From Rhynochetos jubatus (Eukaryota; Chordata; Aves; Eurypygiformes; Rhynochetidae): a stretch of DNA of 64,000 nt. This document shows, piece after piece, positions 37,003 through 48,606 of this stretch; within the stretch, counting starts at the first letter, position 1; each line of letters opens with the position of its first letter. Position numbers and translations under genes: made by a program. Location: assembly GCA_027574665.1 (NCBI GenBank), contig CM050657.1, forward strand, positions 30,875,408-30,939,407, read 5' to 3'. The notes below the pieces were generated by a model, which saw only the letters and a program-made list of their open reading frames with translations, was not told the origin of the DNA and did no database searches.

Positions 37003-37274
37003 TAAGAAATTCTCTCGTAGCTCTTTCCCTTTTGGAGGAAAAGGGAGAGGTTTGTTTCTAAGCTTTGCAAGCGGTCCCGCGCTCTGCCGAAAAGGGAACG
37101 AACTGCTAGAGCACAGCGAGAGAAAACAGCGCAAGCAATTCCTTCCTAGCTGTTTGTGTTTTGTCCTAGTCTGTTTGAACCACAAGGTGTCCCTCTGGAT
37201 TTCGACTTTCCCGGGGATACAGAGCTCTGTCTTAAGAGGCATGCAGTGCTCTGCCAAAACAAACAAGGTTTCAC
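37003..37274 (+). repeat. Short unit 1 (272 bp, A+D)
   Basis: First short unit, marking the left edge of the mosaic. A occupies 37003-37131 and D 37132-37274. Its D has gtgtccctctggatttcgac and keeps cccgggg, so it is closer to the 472-bp units than most other short units. Confidence 0.92.
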
Positions 37275-37546
37275 TAAGAAATTCTCTCGTAGGTCTTTCC
37301 GATTGGGAGGAAAAGGGAGAGGTTTGTTTCTAAGCTTTGCAAGCAGTCCCGCATTCTGCCAAAAAGGGAACGAACTGCTAGAGCACAGCGAGAGAAAACA
37401 GCGTAAGCAATTCCTTCCTAGCTTTCTGTGTTTTGTCCTAGTCTGTTTGAACCACAAGGTGTCGCTCTAGATTTAGAATTTCCCGGTGATCCAGAGCTCT
37501 GTCTTAAGAGGCATGCAGTGCTCTGCCAAAACAAACAAGGTTTCCC
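37275..37546 (+). repeat. Short unit 2 (272 bp, A+D)
   Basis: D has the diverged form gtcgctctagatttagaat and cccggtgatcc. A has tttccgattggg, which removes the left hairpin arm. It directly follows short unit 1, so two dimers are in tandem. Confidence 0.92.
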
Positions 37547-38018
37547 TAAGAAATTCCCTCGTAGCTCTTTCCCTTTTGGAGGAAAAGGGAGAGGTTTGTA
37601 TCTAAGCTTTGCAAGCAGTCCCGCGCTCTGCCGAAAAGGGAACGAACTGCTAGAGCACAGCGAGAGAAAACAGCGTAAGCAATTCCTTCCTAGCTCTTTC
37701 TGTTGCCGAGGAACTGTGGCACTGTTGGAACTGGAGATTGCAAGCAACACAGCGATCCGGCTGCTCTGGCACGCAGTGCTCTGCAAAGGCGCAGCAAGAA
37801 GGGACAAGAAATTCTCTCCTAACTCTTTCTGTTTGGTCGCATTACAGTGCTGCTTTAGATGTCCGTGTTCGGGCAGACGCTTCAACGAGCCGCGCATTTG
37901 AGCCTCTCCGAGCCTGTTAGCACAGAGAAGGTGTCCCTCTGGATTTCGACTTTCCCGGTGATCCAGAGCTCTGTCTTAAGAGGCATGCAGTGCTCTGCCA
38001 AAACAAACAAGGTTTCCC

Positions 38019-38290
38019 TAAGAAATTCTCTCGTAGGTCTTTCCGATTGGGAGGAAAAGGGAGAGGTTTGTATCTAAGCTTTGCAAGCGGTCCCGCGCTC
38101 TGCCGAAAAGGGAACGAACTGCTAGAGCACAGCGAGAGAAAACAGCGCAAGCAATTCCTTCCTAGCTCTTTGTGTTTTGTCCTAGTCTGTTTGAACCACA
38201 AGGTGTCCCTCTGGATTTCGACTTTCCCGGGGATCCAGAGCTCTGTCTTAAGAGGCATGCAGTGCTCTGCCAAAACAAACAAGGTTTCAC
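38019..38290 (+). repeat. Short unit 3 (272 bp, A+D)
   Basis: D has gtgtccctctggatttcgac as in short unit 1, with ggggatccag. Units 37275-38018 (272 + 472) separate it from short unit 1, so the 272-272-472 order repeats at 37003 and 38019 with a period of 1,016 bp. Confidence 0.9.
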
Positions 38291-38562
38291 TAAGAAATTC
38301 TCTCGTAGACCTTTCCCTTTTGGAGGAAAAGGGAGAGGTATGTTTCTAAGCTTTGCAAGCAGTCCCGCGCTCTGCCGAAAAGGGAACAAACTGCTAGAGC
38401 ACAGCGAGAGAAAACAGCGCAAGCAATTCCATCGTAGCTTTTTGTATTTTGTCCTAGTCTGTTTGAACCACAAGGTGTCGCTCTAGATTTAGAATTTCCC
38501 AGTGATCCAGAGCTCTGTCTTAAGAGGCATGGAGTGCTCTGCCAAAACAAACAAGGTTTCCC
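38291..38562 (+). repeat. Short unit 4 (272 bp, A+D)
   Basis: D has ttccatcgtagctttttgta and the gtcgctctagatttagaat form, with cccagtgatcc. GCATGC is altered to gcatgg here, a rare loss of that palindrome. Confidence 0.9.
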
Positions 38563-39034
38563 TAAGAAATTCTCTCCTAGCTCTTTCCCTTTTGGAGGAA
38601 AAGGGAGAGGTTTGTTTCTAAGCTTTGCAAGCGGTCCCGCGCTCTGCCGAAAAGGGAACGAACTGCTAGAGCACAGCGAGAGAAAACAGCGTAAGCAATT
38701 CCTTCCTAGCCCTTTCTGTTGCCGAGGAACTGTGGCACTGTTGGAACTGGAGATTGCAAGCAACACAGCGATCCGGCTGCTCTGGCACGCAGTGCTCTGC
38801 AAAGGCGCAGCAAGAAGGGACAAGAAATTCTCTCCTAACTCTTTCTGTTTGGTGGCATTACAGTGCTGCTTTAGATGTCCGTGTTCGGGCAGACGCTTCA
38901 ACGAGCCGCGCATTCAAGCCTCTACGAGTCTGGTAGCACAGAGAAGGTGACCCTGTGGATTTCGACTTTCCCGGTGATCCAGAGCTCTGTCTTAAGAGGC
39001 ATGCAGTGCTCTGCCAAAACAAACAAGGTTTCAC

Positions 39035-39302
39035 TCAGAAATTCTCTCGTAGCTCTTTCCGATTGGGAGGAAAAGGGAGAGGTTTGTATCTAAGCTTTGC
39101 AAGCAGTCCCGCGGTCTGCCGAAAAGGGAACGAACTGCTAGAGCACAGCGAGAGAAAACAGCGCAAGCAATTCCATCGTAGCTTTTTGTATTTTGTCCTA
39201 GTCTGTTTGAACCACAAGGTGTCGCTCTAGATTCAGACTTTCCTGGTGATCCAGAGCTCTGTCTTAAGAGGCATGCAGTGCTCTGCCAAAACAATGTTTC
39301 AC
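39035..39302 (+). repeat. Short unit 5 (268 bp, A+D)
   Basis: First of the 268-bp class: aaaacaatgtttcactccg replaces aaaacaaacaaggtttc, a net loss of four bases. Unlike the other 268-bp units it has agattcagactttcctggt. The D head has ttccatcgtagc, as in short unit 4. Confidence 0.9.
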
Positions 39303-41190
39303 TCCGAAATTCTCTCGTAGCTCTTTCCCTTTTGGAGGAAAAGGGAGAGGTCTGTTTCTAAGCTTTGCAAGCGGTCCCGCGCTCTGCCGAAAAGGGAACG
39401 AACTGCTAGAGCACAGCGAGAGAAAACAGCGTAAGCAATTCCTTCCTAGCTCTTTCTGTTGCCGAGGAACTGTGGCACTGTTGGAACTGGAGATTGCAAG
39501 CAACACAGCGATCCGGCTGCTCTGGCACGCAGTGCTCTGCAAAGGCGCAGCAAGAAGGGACAAGAAATTCTCTCCTAACTCTTTCTGTTTGGTCGCATTA
39601 CAGTGCTGCTTTAGATGTCCGTGTTCGGGCAGATGCTTCAACGAGCCGCGCATTCGAGCCTCTCCGAGCCTGTTAGCACAGAGAAGGTGACCCTGTGGAT
39701 TTCGACTTTCCCGGGGATACAGAGCTCTGTCTTAAGAGGCATGCAGTGCTCTGCCAAAACAAACAAGGTTTCACTAAGAAATTCTCTCGTAGCTCTTTCC
39801 CTTTTGGAGGAAAAGGGAGAGCTTTGTTTCTAAGCTTTGCAAGCGGTCCCGCGCTCTGCCGAAAAGGGAACGAACTGCTAGAGCACAGCGAGAGAAAACA
39901 GCCTAAGCAAGTCCTTCCTAGCTCTTTCTGTTGCCGAGGAACTGTGGCACTGTTGGAACTGGAGATTGCAAGCAACACAGCGATCCGGCTGCTCTGGCAC
40001 GCAGTGCTCTGCAAAGGCGCAGCAAGAAGGGACAAGAAATTCTCTCCTAACTCTTTCTGTTTGGTCGCATTACAGTGCTGCTTTAGATGTCCGTGTTCGG
40101 GCAGACGCTTCAACGAGCCGCGCATTCGAGCCTCTCCGAGCCTGTTAGCACAGAGAAGGTGACTCTGTGGATTTCGACTTTCCCGGGGATACAGAGCTCT
40201 GTCTTAAGAGGCATGCAGTGCTCTGCCAAAACAAACAAGGTTTCCCTAAGAAATTCTCTCGTAGCTCTTTCCCTTTTGGAGGAAAAGGGAGAGGTTTGTT
40301 TCTAAGCTTTGCAAGCGGTCCCGCGCTCTGCCGAAAAGGGAACGAACTGCTAGAGCACAGCGAGAGAAAACAGCGTAAGCAAGTCCTTCCTAGCTCTTTC
40401 TGTTGCCGAGGAACTGTGGCACTGTTGGAACTGGAGATTGCAAGCAACACAGCGATCCGGCTGCTCTGGCACGCAGTGCTCTGCAAAGGCGCAGCAAGAA
40501 GGGACAAGAAATTCTCTCCTAACTCTTTCTGTTTGGTCGCATTACAGTGCTGCTTTAGATGTCCGTGTTCGGGCAGACGCTTCAACGAGCCGCGCATTCG
40601 AGCCTCTCCGAGCCTGTTAGCACAGAGAAGGTGTCCCCCTGCATTTCGACTTTCCCGGGGATCCAGAGCTCTGTCTTAAGAGGCATGCAGTGCTCTGCCA
40701 AAACAAACAAGGTTTCCCTAAGAAATTCTCTCCTAGCTCTTTCCCTTTTGGAGGAAAAGGGAGAGGTTTGTTTCTAAGCTTTGCAAGCGGTCCCGCGCTC
40801 TGCTGAAAAGGGAACGAACTGCTAGAGCACAGCGAGAGAAAAGAGTGCAAGCAATTCCTTCCTAGCTCTTTCTGTTGCCGAGGAACTGTGGCACTGTTGG
40901 AACTGGAGATTGCAAGCAACACAGCGCTCCGGCTGCTCTGGCACGCAGTGCTCTGCAAAGGCGCAGCAAGAAGGGACAAGAAATTCTCTCCTAACTCTTT
41001 CTGTTTGGTCGCATTACAGTGCTGCTTCAGATGGCCGTGTTCGGGCAGACGCTTCAACGAGCCGCGCATTCGAGCCTCTCCGAGCCTGTTAGCACAGAGA
41101 AGGTGACCCTGTGGATTTCGACTTTCCCGGGGATACAGAGCTCTGTCTTAAGAGGCATGCAGTGCTCTGCCAAAACAAACAAGGTTTCGC

Positions 41191-41462
41191 TAAGAAATTC
41201 CCTCGTAGCTCTTTCCCTTTTGGAGGAAAAGGGAGAGGTTTGTTTCTAAGCTTTGCAAGCGGTCCCGCGCTCTGCCGAAAAGGGAACGAACTGCTAGAGC
41301 ACAGCGAGAGAAATCAGCGTAAGCAATTCCTTCCTAGCTTTTTGTGTTTTGTCCTAGTCTGTTTGAACCACAAGGTGTCGCTCTAGATTTAGAATTTCCC
41401 GGTGTTCCAGAGCTCCGTCTTAAGAGGCATGCAGTGCTCTGCCAAAACAAACAAGGTTTCCC
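41191..41462 (+). repeat. Short unit 6 (272 bp, A+D)
   Basis: First unit of the later 272-bp subclass, recognised by tagaatttcccggtgttcc and agctccgtc. It is followed directly by a 268-bp unit. Its A is of the common domain-1 type, so A and D differ in apparent age. Confidence 0.92.
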
Positions 41463-41730
41463 TAAGAAATTCTCTCGTAGCTCTTTCCGATTGGTAGGAA
41501 AAGGGAGAGGTTTGTTTGTAAGCTTTGCAAGCAGTCCCGCGTTCTGTCAAAAAGGGAACGAACTGCTAGAGCACAGCGAGAGAAAACAGCGCAAGCAATT
41601 CCTTCCTAGCTCTTTGTGTTTTGTCCTAGTCTGTTTGAACCACAAGGTGTCGCTCTAGATTTAGACTTTCCCGGTGATCCAGAGCTCTGTCTTAAGAGGC
41701 ATGCAGTGCTCTGCCAAAACAATGTTTCAC
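41463..41730 (+). repeat. Short unit 7 (268 bp, A+D)
   Basis: 268-bp subclass with tagactttcccggtgatcc and acaatgtttcactccg. A has ttccgattggtagg, gtttgtttgtaag and gttctgtcaaaaag, private to this pairing. Confidence 0.92.
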
Positions 41731-42202
41731 TCCGAAATTCTCCCGTAGCTCTTTCCGCTTGGGAGGAAAAGGGAGAGGTTTGTTTCTAAGCTTTGCCAGC
41801 AGTCCCGCGCTCTGCCGAGGAGGGAACGAGCTGCTAGAGCACAGCGAGAGAAAACAGTGCAAGCAATTCCTTCCTAGCTCTTTCTGTTGCCGAGGAACTG
41901 TGGCACTGTTGGAACTGGAGATTGCAAGCAACACAGCGATCCGGCTGCTCTGGCACGCAGTGCTCTGCAAAGGCGCAGCAAGAAGGGACAAGAAATTCTC
42001 TCCTAACTCTTTCTGTTTGGTCGCATTACAGTGCTGCTTCAGATGTCCGTGTTCGGGCAGACGCTTCAACGAGCCGCGCATTCCAGCCTCTCCGAGCCTG
42101 TTAGCACAGAGAAGGTGACCCTGTGGATTTCGACTTTCCCGGGGATACAGAGCTCTGTCTTAAGAGGCATGCAGTGCTCTGCCAAAAGAAACAAGTTTTC
42201 CC

Positions 42203-42474
42203 TAAGAAATTCTCTCCTAGCTCTTTCCCTTTTGGAGGAAAAGGGAGAGGTTTGTTTCTAAGCTTTGCAAGCGGTCCCGCGCTCTGCCGAAAAGGGAACG
42301 AACTGCTAGAGCACAGCGAGAGAAAAGAGCGCAAGCAATTCCTTCCTAGCTTTTTGTGTTTTGTCCTAGTCTGTTTGAACCACAAGGTGTCGCTCTAGAT
42401 TTAGAATTTCCCGGTGTTCCAGAGCTCCGTCTTAAGAGGCATGCAGTGCTCTGCCAAAACAAACAAAGTTTCAC
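42203..42474 (+). repeat. Short unit 8 (272 bp, A+D)
   Basis: Same subclass as short unit 6 (cccggtgttcc, agctccgtc), followed by a 268-bp unit. Belongs to copy 1 of the 2,696-bp higher-order repeat. Confidence 0.92.
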
Positions 42475-42742
42475 TCAGAAATTCTCTCGTAGCTCTTTCC
42501 GATTGGTAGGAAAAGGGAGAGGTTTGTTTGTAAGCTTTGCAAGCAGTCCCGCGTTCTGTCAAAAAGGGAACGAACTGCTAGAGCACAGCGAGAGAAAACA
42601 GCGTAAGCAATTCCTTCCTAGCTCTTTGTGTTTTGTCCTAGTCTGTTTGAACCACAAGGTGTCGCTCTAGATTTAGACTTTCCCGGTGATCCAGAGCTCT
42701 GTCTTAAGAGGCATGCAGTGCTCTGCCAAAACAATGTTTCAC
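42475..42742 (+). repeat. Short unit 9 (268 bp, A+D)
   Basis: Same subclass as short unit 7, in copy 1 of the 2,696-bp higher-order repeat. It starts with tcagaaattc after aaagtttcac. Confidence 0.92.
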
Positions 42743-44158
42743 TCCGAAATTCTCCCGTAGCTCTTTCCGCTTGGGAGGAAAAGGGAGAGGTTTGTTTCTA
42801 AGCTTTGCCAGCAGTCCCGCGCTCTGCCGAGGAGGGAACGAGCTGCTAGAGCACAGCGAGAGAAAACAGTGCAAGCAATTCCTTCCTAGCTCTTTCTGTT
42901 TCCGAGGAACTGTGGCACTGTTGGAACTGGAGATTGCAAGCAACACAGCGATCCGGCTGCTCTGGCACGCAGTGCTCTGCAAAGGCGCAGCAAGAAGGGA
43001 CAAGAAATTCTCTCCTAACTCTTTCTGTTTGGTCGCATTGCAGTGCTGCTTCAGATGTCCGTGTTCGGGCAGACGCTTCAACGAGCCGCGCATTCCAGCC
43101 TCTCCGAGCCTGTTAGCACAGAGAAGGTGACCCTGTGGATTTCGACTTTCCCGGGGATACAGAGCTCTGTCTTAAGAGGCATGCAGTGCTCTGCCAAAAC
43201 AAACAAGGTTTCACTAAGAAATTCTCTCGTAGCTCTTTCCCTTTTGGAGGAAAAGGGAGAGGTTTGTTTCTAAGCTTTGCATGCAGTCCCGCACTCTGCC
43301 GAAAAGGGAACGAACTGCTAGAGCACAGCGAGAGAAAAGAGCGTAAGCAATTCCTTCCTAGCTCTTTCTGTTGCCGAGGAACTGTGGCACTGTTGGAACT
43401 GGAGATTGCAAGCAACACAGCGATCCGGCTGCTCTGGCACGCAGTGCTCTGCAAAGGCGCAGCAAGAAGGGACAAGAAATTCTCTCCTAACTCTTTCTGT
43501 TTGGTCGCATTACAGTGCTGCTTTAGATGTCCGTGTTCGGGCAGACGCTTCAACGAGCCGCGCATTTGAGCCTCTCCGAGCCTGTTAGCACAGAGAAGGT
43601 GACCCTGTGGATTTCGACTTTCCCGGGGATACAGAGCTCTGTCTTAAGAGGCATGCAGTGCTCTGCCAAAACAAACATGGTTTCCCTAAGAAATTCTCTC
43701 GTAGCTCTTTCCCTTTTGGAGGAAAAGGGAGAGGTCTGTTTCTAAGCTTTGCAAGCGGTCCCACGCTCTGCCGAAAAGGGAACGAACTGCTAGAGCACAG
43801 CGAGAGAAAACAGCGTAAGCAATTCCTTCCTAGCTCTTTCTGTTGCCGAGGAACTGTGGCACTGTTGGAACTGGAGATTGCAAGCAACACAGCGATCCGG
43901 CTGCTCTGGCACGCAGTGCTCTGCAAAGGCGCAGCAAGAAGGGACAAGAAATTCTCTCCTAACTCTTTCTGTTTGGTCGCATTACAGTGCTGCTTTAGAT
44001 GTCCGTGTTCGGGCAGACGCTTCAACGAGCCGCGCATTCGAGCCTCTCCGAGCCTGTTAGCACAGAGAAGGTGTCCCCCTGCATTTCGACTTTCCCGGGG
44101 ATCCAGAGCTCTGTCTTAAGAGGCATGCAGTGCTCTGCCAAAACAAACAAGGTTTCAC

Positions 44159-44426
44159 TAAGAAATTCTCTCGTAGCTCTTTCCGATTGGTAGGAAAAGG
44201 GAGAGGTTTGTTTGTAAGCTTTGCAAGCAGTCCCGCGGTCTGCCGAAAAGGGAACGAACTGCTAGAGCACAGCGAGAGAAAACAGCGCAAGCAATTCCTT
44301 CCTAGCTCTTTGTGTTTTGTCCTAGTCTGTTTGAACCACAAGGTGTCGCTCTAGATTTAGACTTTCCCGGTGATCCAGAGCTCTGTCTTAAGAGGCATGC
44401 AGTGCTCTGCCAAAACAATGTTTCAC
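44159..44426 (+). repeat. Short unit 10 (268 bp, A+D)
   Basis: A solitary 268-bp unit, not preceded by a 272-bp unit, which closes copy 1 of the 2,696-bp higher-order repeat. It has cgcggtctgccg in A. Confidence 0.92.
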
Positions 44427-44898
44427 TCCGAAATTCTCCCGTAGCTCTTTCCGCTTGGGAGGAAAAGGGAGAGGTTTGTTTCTAAGCTTTGCCAGCAGTC
44501 CCGCGCTCTGCCGAGGAGGGAACGAGCTGCTAGAGCACAGCGAGAGAAAAGAGCGTAAGCAATTCCTTCCTAGCTCTTTCTGTTGCCGAGGAACTGTGGC
44601 ACTGTTGGAACTGGAGATTGCAAGCAACACAGCGATCCGGCTGCTCTGGCACGCAGTGCTCTGCAAAGGCGCAGCAAGAAGGGACAAGAAATTCTCTCCT
44701 AACTCTTTCTGTTTGGTCGCATTACAGTGCTGCTTCAGATGTCCGTGTTCGGGCAGACGCTTCAACGAGCCGCGCATTCGAGCCTCTCCGAGCCTGTTAG
44801 CACAGAGAAGGTGACCCTGTGGATTTCGACTTTCCCGGGGATACAGAGCTCTGTCTTAAGAGGCATGCAGTGCTCTGCCAAAACAAACAAGTTTTCCC

Positions 44899-45170
44899 TA
44901 AGAAATTCTCTCCTAGCTCTTTCCCTTTTGGAGGAAAAGGGAGAGGTTTGTTTCTAAGCTTTGCAAGCGGTCCCGCGCTCTGCCGAAAAGGGAACGAACT
45001 GCTAGAGCACAGCGAGAGAAAAGAGCGCAAGCAATTCCTTCCTAGCTTTTTGTGTTTTGTCCTAGTCTGTTTGAACCACAAGGTGTCGCTCTAGATTTAG
45101 AATTTCCCGGTGTTCCAGAGCTCCGTCTTAAGAGGCATGCAGTGCTCTGCCAAAACAAACAAAGTTTCAC
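44899..45170 (+). repeat. Short unit 11 (272 bp, A+D)
   Basis: Counterpart of short unit 8 at +2,696 bp, with the same cccggtgttcc and agctccgtc markers. Confidence 0.92.
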
Positions 45171-45438
45171 TCAGAAATTCTCTCGTAGCTCTTTCCGATT
45201 GGTAGGAAAAGGGAGAGGTTTGTTTGTAAGCTTTGCAAGCAGTCCCGCGTTCTGTCAAAAAGGGAACGAACTGCTAGATCACAGCGAGAGAAAACAGCGT
45301 AAGCAATTCCTTCCTAGCTCTTTGTGTTTTGTCCTAGTCTGTTTGAACCACAAGGTGTCGCTCTAGATTTAGACTTTCCCGGTGATCCAGAGCTCTGTCT
45401 TAAGAGGCATGCAGTGCTCTGCCAAAACAATGTTTCAC
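45171..45438 (+). repeat. Short unit 12 (268 bp, A+D)
   Basis: Counterpart of short unit 9 at +2,696 bp. It carries ctagatcacagcg in place of ctagagcacagcg, a private change. Confidence 0.92.
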
Positions 45439-46854
45439 TCCGAAATTCTCCCGTAGCTCTTTCCGCTTGGGAGGAAAAGGGAGAGGTTTGTTTCTAAGCT
45501 TTGCCAGCAGTCCCGCGCTCTGCCGAGGAGGGAACGAGCTGCTAGAGCACAGCGAGAGAAAACAGTGCAAGCAATTCCTTCCTAGCTCTTTCTGTTGCCG
45601 AGGAACTGTGGCACTGTTGGAACTGGAGATTGCAAGCAACACAGCGATCCGGCTGCTCTGGCACGCAGTGCTCTGCAAAGGCGCAGCAAGAAGGGACAAG
45701 AAATTCTCTCCTAACTCTTTCTGTTTGGTCGCATTACAGTGCTGCTTCAGATGTCCGTGTTCGGGCAGACGCTTCAACGAGCCGCGCATTCCAGCCTCTC
45801 CGAGCCTGTTAGCACAGAGAAGGTGACCCTGTGGATTTCGACTTTCCCGGGGATACAGAGCTCTGTCTTAAGAGGCATGCAGTGCTCTGCCAAAACAAAC
45901 AAGGTTTCACTAAGAAATTCTCTCGTAGCTCTTTCCCTTTTGGAGGAAAAGGGAGAGGTTTGTTTCTAAGCTTTGCATGCAGTCCCGCGCTCTGCCGAAA
46001 AGGGAACGAACTGCTAGAGCACAGCGAGAGAAAAGAGCGTAAGCAATTCCTTCCTAGCTCTTTCTGTTGCCGAGGAACTGTGGCACTGTTGGAACTGGAG
46101 ATTGCAAGCAACACAGCGATCCAGCTGCTCTGGCACGCAGTGCTCTGCAAAGGCGCAGCAAGAAGGGACAAGAAATTCTCTCCTAACTCTTTCTGTTTGG
46201 TCGCATTACAGTGCTGCTTTAGATGTCCGTGTTCGGGCAGACGCTTCAACGAGCCGCGCATTCGAGCCTCTCCGAGCCTGTTAGCACAGAGAAGGTGACC
46301 CTGTGGATTTCGACTTTCCCGGGGATACAGAGCTCTGTCTTAAGAGGCATGCAGTGCTCTGCCAAAACAAACATGGTTTCCCTAAGAAATTCTCTCGTAG
46401 CTCTTTCCCTTTTGGAGGAAAAGGGAGAGGTCTGTTTCTAAGCTTTGCAAGCGGTCCCACGCTCTGCCGAAAAGGGAACGAACTGCTAGAGCACAGCGAG
46501 AGAAAACAGCGTAAGCAATTCCTTCCTAGCTCTTTCTGTTGCCGAGGAACTGTGGCACTGTTGGAACTGGAGATTGCAAGCAACACAGCGATCCGGCTGC
46601 TCTGGCACGCAGTGCTCTGCAAAGGCGCAGCAAGAAGGGACAAGAAATTCTCTCCTAACTCTTTCTGTTTGGTCGCATTACAGTGCTGCTTTAGATGTCC
46701 GTGTTCGGGCAGACGCTTCAACGAGCCGCGCATTCGAGCCTCTCCGAGCCTGTTAGCACAGAGAAGGTGACCCTGTGGATTTCGACTTTCCCGGGGATCC
46801 AGAGCTCTGTCTTAAGAGGCATGCAGTGCTCTGCCAAAACAAACAAGGTTTCAC

Positions 46855-47122
46855 TAAGAAATTCTCTCGTAGCTCTTTCCGATTGGTAGGAAAAGGGAGA
46901 GGTTTGTTTGTAAGCTTTGCAAGCAGTCCCGCGGTCTGCCGAAAAGGGAACGAACTGCTAGAGCACAGCGAGAGAAAACAGCGCAAGCAATTCCTTCCTA
47001 GCTCTTTGTGTTTTGTCCTAGTCTGTTTGAACCACAAGGTGTCGCTCTAGATTTAGACTTTCCCGGTGATCCAGAGCTCTGTCTTAAGAGGCATGCAGTG
47101 CTCTGCCAAAACAATGTTTCAC
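46855..47122 (+). repeat. Short unit 13 (268 bp, A+D)
   Basis: Counterpart of short unit 10 at +2,696 bp, closing copy 2 of the higher-order repeat, with the same cgcggtctgccg. Confidence 0.92.
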
Positions 47123-48066
47123 TCCGAAATTCTCCCGTAGCTCTTTCCGCTTGGGAGGAAAAGGGAGAGGTTTGTTTCTAAGCTTTGCCAGCAGTCCCGC
47201 GCTGTGCCGAGGAGGGAACGAGCTGCTAGAGCACAGCGAGAGAAAACAGTGCAAGCAATTCCTTCCTAGCTCTTTCTGTTGCCGAGGAACTGTGGCACTG
47301 TTGGAACTGGAGATTGCAAGCAACACAGCGATCCGGCTGCTCTGGCACGCAGTGCTCTGCAAAGGCGCAGCAAGAAGGGACAAGAAATTCTCTCCTAACT
47401 CTTTCTGTTTGGTCGCATTACAGTGCTGCTTTAGATGTCCGTGTTCGGGCAGACGCTTCAACGAGCCGCGCATTCGAGCCTCTCCGAGCCTGTTAGCACA
47501 GAGAAGGTGTCCCCCTGCATTTCGACTTTCCCGGGGATACAGAGCTCTGTCTTAAGAGGCATGCAGTGCTCTGCCAAAACAAACAAGGTTTCCCTAAGAA
47601 ATTCTCTCCTAGCTCTTTCCCTTTTGGAGGAAAAGGGAGAGGTTTGTTTCTAAGCTTTGCAAGCGGTCCCGCGCTCTGCCGAAAAGGGAACGAACTGCTA
47701 GAGCACAGCGAGAGAAAACAGCGCAAGCAATTCCTTCCTAGCTCTTTCTGTTGCCGAGGAACTGTGGCACTGTTGGAACTGGAGATTGCAAGCAACACAG
47801 CGATCCGGCTGCTCTGGCACGCAGTGCTCTGCAAAGGCGCAGCAAGAAGGGACAAGAAATTCTCTCCTAACTCTTTCTGTTTGGTCGCATTACAGTGCTG
47901 CTTTAGATGTCCGTGTTCGGGCAGACGCTTCAACGAGCCGCGCATTCGAGCCTCTCCGAGCCTGTTAGCACAGAGAAGGTGACCCTGTGGATTTCGACTT
48001 TCCCGGGGATCCAGAGCTCTGTCTTAAGAGGCATGCAGTGCTCTGCCAAAACAAACAAGCTTTCCC

Positions 48067-48338
48067 TAAGAAATTCCCTCGTAGCTCTTTCCCTTTTGGA
48101 GGAAAAGGGAGAGGTTTGTTTCTAAGCTTTGCAAGCGGTCCCGCGCTCTGCCGAAAAGGGAACGAACTGCTAGAGCACAGCGAGAGAAAACAGCGCAAGC
48201 AATTCCTTCCTAGCTTTTTGTGTTTTGTCCTAGTCTGTTTGAACCAGAAGGTGTCGCTCTAGATTTAGAATTTCCCGGTGTTCCAGAGCTCCGTCTTAAG
48301 AGGCATGCAGTGCTCTGCCAAAACAAACAAAGTTTCAC
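48067..48338 (+). repeat. Short unit 14 (272 bp, A+D)
   Basis: 272-bp subclass with cccggtgttcc. It has gaaccagaagg where the other short units have gaaccacaagg. Confidence 0.92.
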
Positions 48339-48606
48339 TCAGAAATTCTCTCGTAGCTCTTTCCGATTGGTAGGAAAAGGGAGAGGTTTGTTTGTAAGCT
48401 TTGCAAGCAGTCCCGCGTTCTGTCAAAAAGGGAACGAACTGCTAGAGCACAGCGAGAGAAAACAGCGCAAGCAATTCCTTCCTAGCTCTTTGTGTTTTGT
48501 CCTAGTCTGTTTGAACCACAAGGTGTCGCTCTAGATTTAGACTTTCCCGGTGATCCAGAGCTCTGTCTTAAGAGGCATGCAGTGCTCTGCCAAAACAATG
48601 TTTCAC
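48339..48606 (+). repeat. Short unit 15 (268 bp, A+D), last of the mosaic
   Basis: 268-bp subclass paired with short unit 14. No further short unit occurs to the right. The next full unit (48607-49078) still has the left-arm change tttccgcttggg. Confidence 0.92.

Larger units (their letters stand above)
40719..41730 (+). repeat. 1,012-bp module (472+272+268), first copy
   Basis: A full unit followed by a 272-bp and a 268-bp unit recurs as a module beginning at 40719, 41731, 44427 and 47595. In each case the 272-bp unit has the gttcc form and the 268-bp unit the gatcc form. The fixed order shows that the module, not the single unit, was copied. Confidence 0.85.
41731..44426 (+). repeat. 2,696-bp higher-order repeat, copy 1
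   Basis: Seven units in the order 472, 272, 268, 472, 472, 472, 268. The first unit carries the private set gcttgggagg, tttgccagcagtccc and ccgaggagggaacgagc. The fourth has tttgcatgcagtccc, the fifth aacatggtttccc and cccacgctctg, and the sixth closes with gtgtccccctgcat. Confidence 0.9.
44427..47122 (+). repeat. 2,696-bp higher-order repeat, copy 2
   Basis: Same seven-unit order and the same private markers as 41731-44426, each displaced by 2,696 bp. Differences seen by eye are few: gagcgtaagc for cagtgcaagc in the first unit, cattcgag for cattccag, aaaacaaac for aaaagaaac, and gaccctgtgg for gtccccctgc at the end of the sixth unit. A third copy starts at 47123 with the same first unit, but the order then changes to 472, 272, 268. 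Confidence 0.9.
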
